A DNA stretch of 64,000 nt, taken from NCBI RefSeq assembly GCF_020382885.2, contig NC_058510.1, positions 978,001 through 1,042,000 of the forward strand, read 5' to 3'. The notes below the pieces were generated by a model. It searched no databases. It saw only the letters and a list, made by a program, of their open reading frames with translations, and was not told the origin of the DNA. This document shows positions 62,601 through 64,000 of this stretch, one piece after another (within the stretch, counting starts at the first letter, position 1; every line of letters begins with the position of its first letter). The DNA is from Scatophagus argus. Its lineage: Eukaryota > Chordata > Actinopteri > Scatophagidae. The position numbers and the translations under genes were made by a program.

Positions 62601-64000
62601 AGACCTTCTTGCATGGCTACAGAAAAAACCCCTGCATGTTAAGAAGTCTGGATTGTACAAGAACAACAGTTAAATCTAAAATGATCTCACGGGTTACACA
62701 GGAAACCACTCAAAGAAGCGGTCGACGTACGGCTGCGAAGAATCCATATCCTCGTATGGCGATGGACAGCTCTTTGTGCGTCGAGTCCATGGTCTTAATG
62801 ATGCCGCAGAACTTCTGCATGAAGAACTTCAACTTGCTTTTGTGCTCCTCGACGTTCTCGGCCACCAGCATCGCAACCTTCAAACGATCATGAGAGTGAA
62901 GCAGAGAAGCGAAACACGTCGACTCTTTTCTGGATGAGCGTCGCGTTCACCTGTTTGAGGAAGGCCTCCAGCGCGTAGTAACTCGTCTTCTTCATCTCGC
63001 CGTTGATGTGTCCACACAGCTTGGACATGACGTCAAACAAAGTTCTGTAGTGGTCCATGAGGCAGCTGCCGAACTGGGACGCATGCCTGCCGAATAATCT
63101 CAGCCCAGCTGTGTGAGAAACGTAGAGGAGTTAGTCTCCAGAGAGTTTTATCTTCACCTGGCGACAGGTGACGTGGGCGAACTTACCAAAGGTGACAGCA
63201 TAGCGACTCATCTCCATCTGCGACAAAGACAGGAAAACAAGTGGGCACAGGGGGCAAAAAATGTCCACCTGGTTTGATTTTAAACCCAACACCTGAGCAG
63301 GCTGCCACACATTACCCAGCAGGTGTCACACCTGAAACCACAGCAGCGGCACCACGTTTACCTGAGGAGTGATCGACTTCAGGGCATACTGGAAGATGTC
63401 CTTTGACGTTGCCGGGTCTGCAGGTCAGAGACACACACTGATGATGTGAACAGCACATAACAACAACAACACACACACACACACACACACACACCTTCCT
63501 CCATGGATTTTGCGAAGTTGACCATTAGAGCAGTGATTCCTCTCAAACATCCAGCGACAACAAGAAGTTTTGGCTCCTTTGTTGAGGAGGTCATCTGAAA
63601 CAAAACCGTTCAAAACCACAACTGAACACACACGCAGGTGTAAACACATTCCTCCATCGGGAATAACAGGACTTTGTTTTAACACACCTGCTCTTTTAGC
63701 TCTCCGAGATAGGCTTTGTAGAGTTTGTCAGAGTTGCTGACCATCTCGCTGGGGTGAACCTCCCCAAGAACTCCCAGCAACTCGTAGATTTTGCCGAGGA
63801 CTACAGCAAAAGTTACACAAACACGACAAACAAATGTTTCATCGGCTCCCAAAAGACATTCGGGTTACGGTGGTGAACCAGAGTAAGACTCACCAGAATC
63901 TGGTAGTTTGTGTTTCTGACAAAGCTCACTGTAAAACCTGTTGAAGATTTCACAGATCCGAAGGTCTGCAGTCACGCTGGAAGCTTTTGTCTTCTGGAGA
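40217..64000 (-). CDS. prkdc: DNA-dependent protein kinase catalytic subunit (partial, 5' end outside)
   Basis: Eighty-two consecutive exons read on the minus strand, from the right edge to the stop codon at 40217-40219. Joined, they give 3984 residues with no frameshift or stop. The first residues in the window align near residue 140 of human PRKDC (4128 residues, 86 exons), so about 130 residues and the first four exons lie beyond 64000. The protein binds DNA ends with Ku70/80 in the nucleus and drives non-homologous end joining and V(D)J recombination. Order: N-terminal and middle HEAT-repeat arms, PQR and ABCDE autophosphorylation clusters, FAT domain, PI3K-like kinase domain, FATC ending WEPWL. 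Catalytic motifs [10 protein letters not shown] and [11 protein letters not shown] are intact. Introns are mostly 70-300 bp, against a human gene of nearly 190 kb. Two introns appear to use GC donors (46201 and 57914). The exon lists are given in the block entries. Confidence 0.98.
40525..40575. repeat. Repeat-borne CTCF-like motif in the last prkdc intron
   Basis: TATGACCTGTACTCCAGCC is followed by AGCCACCAGGGGGCG, with the core at 40551-40563 on the plus strand. It is the same phrase as at 27873 and, more diverged, at 43582-43594. Confidence 0.6.
43165..47643 (-). other. prkdc: prkdc block: FAT domain
   Basis: Exons: 43165-43372, 43642-43785, 43871-43959, 44045-44256, 44446-44606, 44688-44871, 44998-45191, 45686-45860, 45945-46107, 46202-46304, 46402-46510, 46610-46834, 46935-47123, 47207-47345, 47435-47643. 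These encode the helical-repeat FAT solenoid that wraps the kinase, with conserved runs such as [36 protein letters not shown] and [14 protein letters not shown]. The exon 46202-46304 ends in TCTCG|GCAAGA, so its intron starts with GC. The largest gap (45192-45685) has no exon, because residues on either side join directly in phase. Confidence 0.93.
43550..43845. repeat. Two CTCF-like motifs flanking a prkdc exon
   Basis: CCACCAGGGGGCG at 43582-43594 and CCACCAGGGGGCAG at 43828-43841, both on the plus strand, lie in the introns either side of exon 43642-43785. The first is in a repeat copy (TATTGCAGCTAGCCACCAGG). The second has no clear repeat context. Confidence 0.5.
48831..49005 (-). other. 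prkdc: prkdc ABCDE autophosphorylation cluster
   Basis: This exon encodes a Ser/Thr-Gln-rich segment after TPMFVETQ. Six SQ/TQ dipeptides occur within about 40 residues: ETQ, SSQ, ASQ, ATQ, FSQ and QTQ. In human DNA-PKcs the equivalent loop holds the Thr2609 cluster, whose phosphorylation lets end processing proceed. The first TQ lies in the identical context FVETQ. The later sites are shifted but still SQ/TQ. Confidence 0.9.
52540..52688 (-). other. prkdc: prkdc PQR autophosphorylation cluster
   Basis: The exon encodes [20 protein letters not shown] followed by YGSQNPEG. The human PQR cluster (around Ser2056) has the same phrase with YSSQDP, so the SQ site is kept although the preceding Ser is Gly. 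Confidence 0.9.
59603..59660. repeat. CA microsatellite next to a prkdc exon
   Basis: About 29 CA units, 20 bases upstream (in gene direction) of the exon that starts at 59583. On the transcript this is a long TG run just before the acceptor region. Confidence 0.9.
61706..61960 (-). mobile_element. Retroelement 3' tail (LINE-like), copy B, in a prkdc intron
   Basis: The reverse complement of this segment has the same block order as 14110-14282. An AT-rich stretch is followed by TGCACCAGTCACCAGGACAA, ATTCCTAGTAATGTGAAACC and CTCTTCACTCACATGGC, ending in a TGATTCTGAT-type tail. Matching to copy A is clear for 61706-61880. The part to about 61960 (TGCACTACTTCCGCTCTGTA-like) probably belongs to the same, longer copy. 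Confidence 0.8.
63467..63494. repeat. CA array abutting a prkdc 5' splice site
   Basis: The exon 63493-63594 ends (in gene direction) directly at a run that reads GTGTGTGTGTGT on the transcript, so the donor GT is the first unit of the microsatellite. Confidence 0.85.

Larger units (their letters stand above)
55534..64000 (-). other. prkdc: prkdc block: N-terminal HEAT region
   Basis: Exons: 55534-55692, 55886-56018, 56218-56426, 56515-56741, 56851-57081, 57210-57343, 57523-57624, 57717-57811, 57915-58141, 58247-58354, 58520-58672, 58766-58929, 59031-59118, 59211-59320, 59424-59583, 59871-59990, 60086-60172, 60280-60439, 60549-60658, 60822-60971, 61072-61188, 61289-61338, 62167-62335, 62452-62616, 62731-62877, 62951-63108, 63187-63217, 63362-63417, 63493-63594, 63688-63800, 63894-about 63993 or beyond the edge. 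They encode the ring-shaped N-HEAT arm. The exon 63187-63217 is only 31 bases. The exon 57915-58141 is followed by an intron starting GC. The 828-bp intron 61339-62166 carries a retroelement tail. Confidence 0.92.

Overview
The window is a piece of a ray-finned (teleost) fish chromosome. The evidence is spliced vertebrate genes with small introns (82 exons of a giant kinase gene fit in 24 kb), very many CA/TG microsatellites, and degenerate fish-type transposon and retroelement tails. Percomorph-like compactness is an inference; no species is claimed.

Layout. (1) 1-19710: no gene I can recognise. It holds a CT-rich minisatellite joined to a retroelement tail (841-1447), CA/TG tracts, a decayed Tc1/mariner transposase fragment (11050-11385), a LINE-like 3' tail (14110-14282), TCC/TGC repeats and one weak promoter/first-exon candidate near 9.4 kb. 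(2) 19711-26446, minus: neuritin (nrn1), three coding exons, 143 residues, with a repeat-rich 5' flank. (3) 26447-32159: intergenic, with a GATA array, repeat-borne CTCF-like motifs and AT-rich sequence. (4) 32160-39700, plus: coagulation factor XIII A chain (f13a1), TATA box, non-coding first exon, 17 coding exons, 724 residues, complete catalytic triad and a candidate thrombin site. (5) 39996-64000, minus: prkdc (DNA-PKcs catalytic subunit), 82 consecutive exons from near the N-terminus to the FATC end, reading frame intact throughout; the first exons (about 130 residues) lie beyond the right edge.

The three genes are not one pathway. nrn1 makes a GPI-anchored neuronal protein, f13a1 the fibrin-crosslinking transglutaminase, and prkdc the kinase of non-homologous end joining. 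nrn1 and f13a1 are also neighbours on human 6p25, so that pair is ancient synteny. prkdc is on human 8q11, so its tail-to-tail contact with f13a1 is a lineage-specific junction in one of the two groups. All exon borders were set by reading splice sites and checking phase by hand. The prkdc exons sum to an exact number of codons after the first base, as do those of f13a1 and nrn1.

I found no new multi-gene system. The points most worth checking are two apparent GC-AG introns in prkdc, an altered active-site motif and extra introns in f13a1, microsatellites touching splice sites, repeat-borne CTCF-like motifs, and the f13a1/prkdc junction.
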